Shown: positions 4,738 to 6,284 of the stretch, piece by piece
Layout: each line of letters opens with the position of its first letter
Position numbering within the stretch: position 1 is the first letter of the stretch
From: Pyrinomonadaceae bacterium
GTDB lineage: Bacteria; Acidobacteriota; Blastocatellia; Pyrinomonadales; Pyrinomonadaceae
Assembly (NCBI GenBank): GCA_013813825.1
Contig: JACCRA010000646.1
Coordinates: 1-6,284 of the forward strand
Reading direction: 5' to 3'
Length of the DNA stretch: 6,284 nt
Notes under the pieces: model-generated
What the model saw: only the letters and a program-made list of their open reading frames with translations
What the model was told of the DNA's origin: nothing
The model's database searches: none
Position numbers and translations under genes: made by a program

Positions 4738-6284
4738 ATGATGCAGAATTTGATCCTCGAAAAAAGCGATGGCGCGCCGTCTGCCGTTGAGGCGAGCAAT
4801 ACCGATTTTGCTTTGGGCGTCGGCGATTTTAGTTACGGCGATCTCTATCGACCGGAGCGACTGCGCGCTCTGGCCGAGACTTTTTATGCGGAACTCGAAA
4901 GCGCGGACGCGCCGCTTCACCGCGAGTTGGCCCAACACCTTGCCGCACGCGGGCGAAATCTGGCGGGGACGAAGCAGGAGTCGGAGTTGCTGATAGCCGC
5001 CGCGCCGCATCTCTCGCGCTTCGTCGCGCGTTTGTTTCGCGTGGAGATGGAGCGCGCCGCGCAGATCGCGGCGGTGTGCGGGCAGGACGCCGTTTTTCAA
5101 TTGAAGGTGTTCGTCGCGCGTCGCGCACTCAAAAAGTTTCCCGTAGCACAAGCCCTGACAATCAACGCGGAGCAGGCGCGCGCCGCGCTCATGCTGCTGC
5201 GCCGTGCTGCCTTTGCCGACACGCTCGCCGATGACGACGAACTGGGCATCTCGCGCCTGACCGTGCGGTTGCTGGCGTGGGAGCAGCACCTTGTGAAAGG
5301 CATGGCGGCGACATCGGATCAGACTGTCGCGGCACAAGACGCGGAGTTGTCACACGACGTTAAAGCCGCGCTAATCCGCGTCAACAAGTCGGAGGCTGGG
5401 GCGGCGTTGGCGGAATTTGCGGATAAGAGTGTGGCTGATGCAGACCTCGCGTTTGTGCGGGCGGCGTTGCGTGTGCTGGAAGCGTGGGCGGCGGCGCACG
5501 CCGTGCAGCCGGGGGCCAAACGCCACGTGCGTGGTTGGGTCTCGTTTCGACTGCCGCACCCGCTCGACTACGAGCGCCTCGTGCAGATCGAGCGGCCACG
5601 CGCGGAATTGCCCGAATTGCTGCACGGACTCGATCAAAACTTGCGCCGCCGCGACGGCTTCGCCCTCACCGATCCGCGCGCGACGAAACGCGAAGTATTG
5701 GACGAAGTTGATTATTGCCTCTACTGCCACGAGCGCGATAAGGACTCGTGCTCGAAGGGTCTGCGCGAGCGCGACGGGACGGTGAAGCGCAACCCGCTCG
5801 GCATCACGCTCGAAGGCTGCCCGCTCGACGAGAAAATTTCTGAGATGCACGTCCTCAAGAAAGCGGGCGACTCGATTGCTGCCCTCGCGCTGGTGATCAT
5901 CGACAACCCGATGTGTCCCGGCACCGGCCACCGCATCTGTAACGACTGCATGAAGTCGTGCATCTTCCAAAAACAAGAGCCGGTCAACATCCCGCAAGCC
6001 GAAACCGGCGTGCTAACCGACGTATTGGAATTGCCCTCCGGCTTCGAGATTTACTCGCTTTTGACGCGCTGGAATCCGCTCAACGCGAAGCGTCCTTACG
6101 CCCTACCTTACAACGGCAAGAACGTGTTGGTAGTCGGGCTTGGCCCCGCCGGGTACACGCTCGCGCATTACCTGCTCAACGAAGGCTTCGGCGTCGTCGG
6201 CATTGACGGGTTGAAGATCGAACGGCTCGACAAATCACTAACAGGCGACGGCGGGCGACTCGTGCCGCGCGCCGTCAGAGATGT
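4738..6284 (+). CDS. GltD-type Fe-S/FAD oxidoreductase with long N-terminal extension (3' end outside window)
   Basis: The frame is open from 4738 to the window edge: 515 codons, no stop. Residues 1-320 are mostly helical and charged, without a family I can name; the end, WVSFRLPHPLDYERLVQIERP (267-287), looks folded. Residues about 325-420 form a Fer4_20-like domain as in glutamate synthase small subunit (GltD) and dihydropyrimidine dehydrogenase: C327-x2-C330-x7-C338, then EGCPLDEKISEMH with C361, then CPGTGHRICNDCMKSC with C393, C401, C404 and C408. These eight cysteines could hold two [4Fe-4S] clusters. A FAD/NAD(P) Rossmann domain begins at VLVVGLGPAGYTLAHYLL with G467-x-G469-x-x-G472 and an acidic D490. 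GltD normally starts close to the cysteine domain, so the extension is unusual. The family passes electrons between NAD(P)H, FAD and Fe-S; substrate and partner are unknown. ATG 4738/4741 and ATG 4651 are all in frame; none has a good ribosome site. No signal peptide is seen. Confidence 0.85.
   Translation, partial: MMQNLILEKSDGAPSAVEASNTDFALGVGDFSYGDLYRPERLRALAETFYAELESADAPLHRELAQHLAARGRNLAGTKQESELLIAAAPHLSRFVARLFRVEMERAAQIAAVCGQDAVFQLKVFVARRALKKFPVAQALTINAEQARAALMLLRRAAFADTLADDDELGISRLTVRLLAWEQHLVKGMAATSDQTVAAQDAELSHDVKAALIRVNKSEAGAALAEFADKSVADADLAFVRAALRVLEAWAAAHAVQPGAKRHVRGWVSFRLPHPLDYERLVQIERPRAELPELLHGLDQNLRRRDGFALTDPRATKREVLDEVDYCLYCHERDKDSCSKGLRERDGTVKRNPLGITLEGCPLDEKISEMHVLKKAGDSIAALALVIIDNPMCPGTGHRICNDCMKSCIFQKQEPVNIPQAETGVLTDVLELPSGFEIYSLLTRWNPLNAKRPYALPYNGKNVLVVGLGPAGYTLAHYLLNEGFGVVGIDGLKIERLDKSLTGDGGRLVPRAVRD

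Noticed and set aside
4465..5337. Long minus-strand open frame of 290 codons
   Set aside because: It is antisense to the GltD-like gene, begins in the tRNA promoter region, and its translation is rich in R, H and C without any recognisable motif; in GC-rich DNA such shadows are common.
5371..5997. Minus-strand open frame of 208 codons
   Set aside because: It is antisense to the cysteine-rich Fe-S region of the GltD-like gene, which has clear motifs on the plus strand.
1..6284. CRISPR array, insertion sequence, toxin-antitoxin or phage genes
   Set aside because: No regularly spaced repeats, terminal inverted repeats with a transposase, or phage-like proteins were seen on either strand.

Overview
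This is a GC-rich bacterial window. The protein-coding style (short winged-helix regulators paired with a small membrane protein, a GGR-type flavoprotein, an M48 lipoprotein-like protease with an extra C-terminal domain) and a tRNA without an encoded CCA end suggest an environmental bacterium, perhaps an acidobacterium of the Blastocatellia type. That assignment is an impression from protein flavour only; there is no rRNA or marker gene here.

Left part (1-1984). A membrane protein that began before the window ends at 212 and overlaps by 8 bases a GTG-started winged-helix regulator (205-612), so the two form a translationally linked pair. After a gap of 193 bases with a possible promoter and a possible decayed gene end, a FAD-dependent oxidoreductase of the geranylgeranyl-reductase type runs from 806 to 1984.

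Middle (1985-4240). A small conserved protein lies on the minus strand (2054-2422), convergent with the flavoprotein and divergent from an M48 zinc metalloprotease (2590-4059). The 167-base gap between the last two carries -10-like elements on both strands. The protease gene is followed by a 9-bp GC hairpin and then a very strong 19-bp stem-loop with A/T tracts that can terminate transcription from both sides.

Right part (4241-6284). A minus-strand transcription unit carries one intact tRNA, tRNA-Glu(CUC) at 4365-4438, with a good sigma70-type promoter at 4501-4530. On each side of it lies what looks like a piece of another tRNA-Glu: a 20-base match to a canonical tRNA-Glu 5' end inside its leader (4446-4465), and a degenerate colinear copy of its own anticodon-to-T-arm region downstream (4249-4285), just before the terminator. 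This looks like a decayed tRNA array and is the most unexpected structure in the window. The gene-free stretch 4060-4364 holds only the two hairpins and the 3' tRNA relic.

Divergent from the tRNA, a long reading frame starts at 4738 (or 4651) and runs off the right edge with no stop. It encodes a GltD-type Fe-S/FAD oxidoreductase with an unusual N-terminal extension of about 320 residues. It is the largest gene of the window, although only its first 515 codons are present.

No mobile element, CRISPR array or clear defence system was seen. The genes look like separate housekeeping or accessory units and not one pathway.
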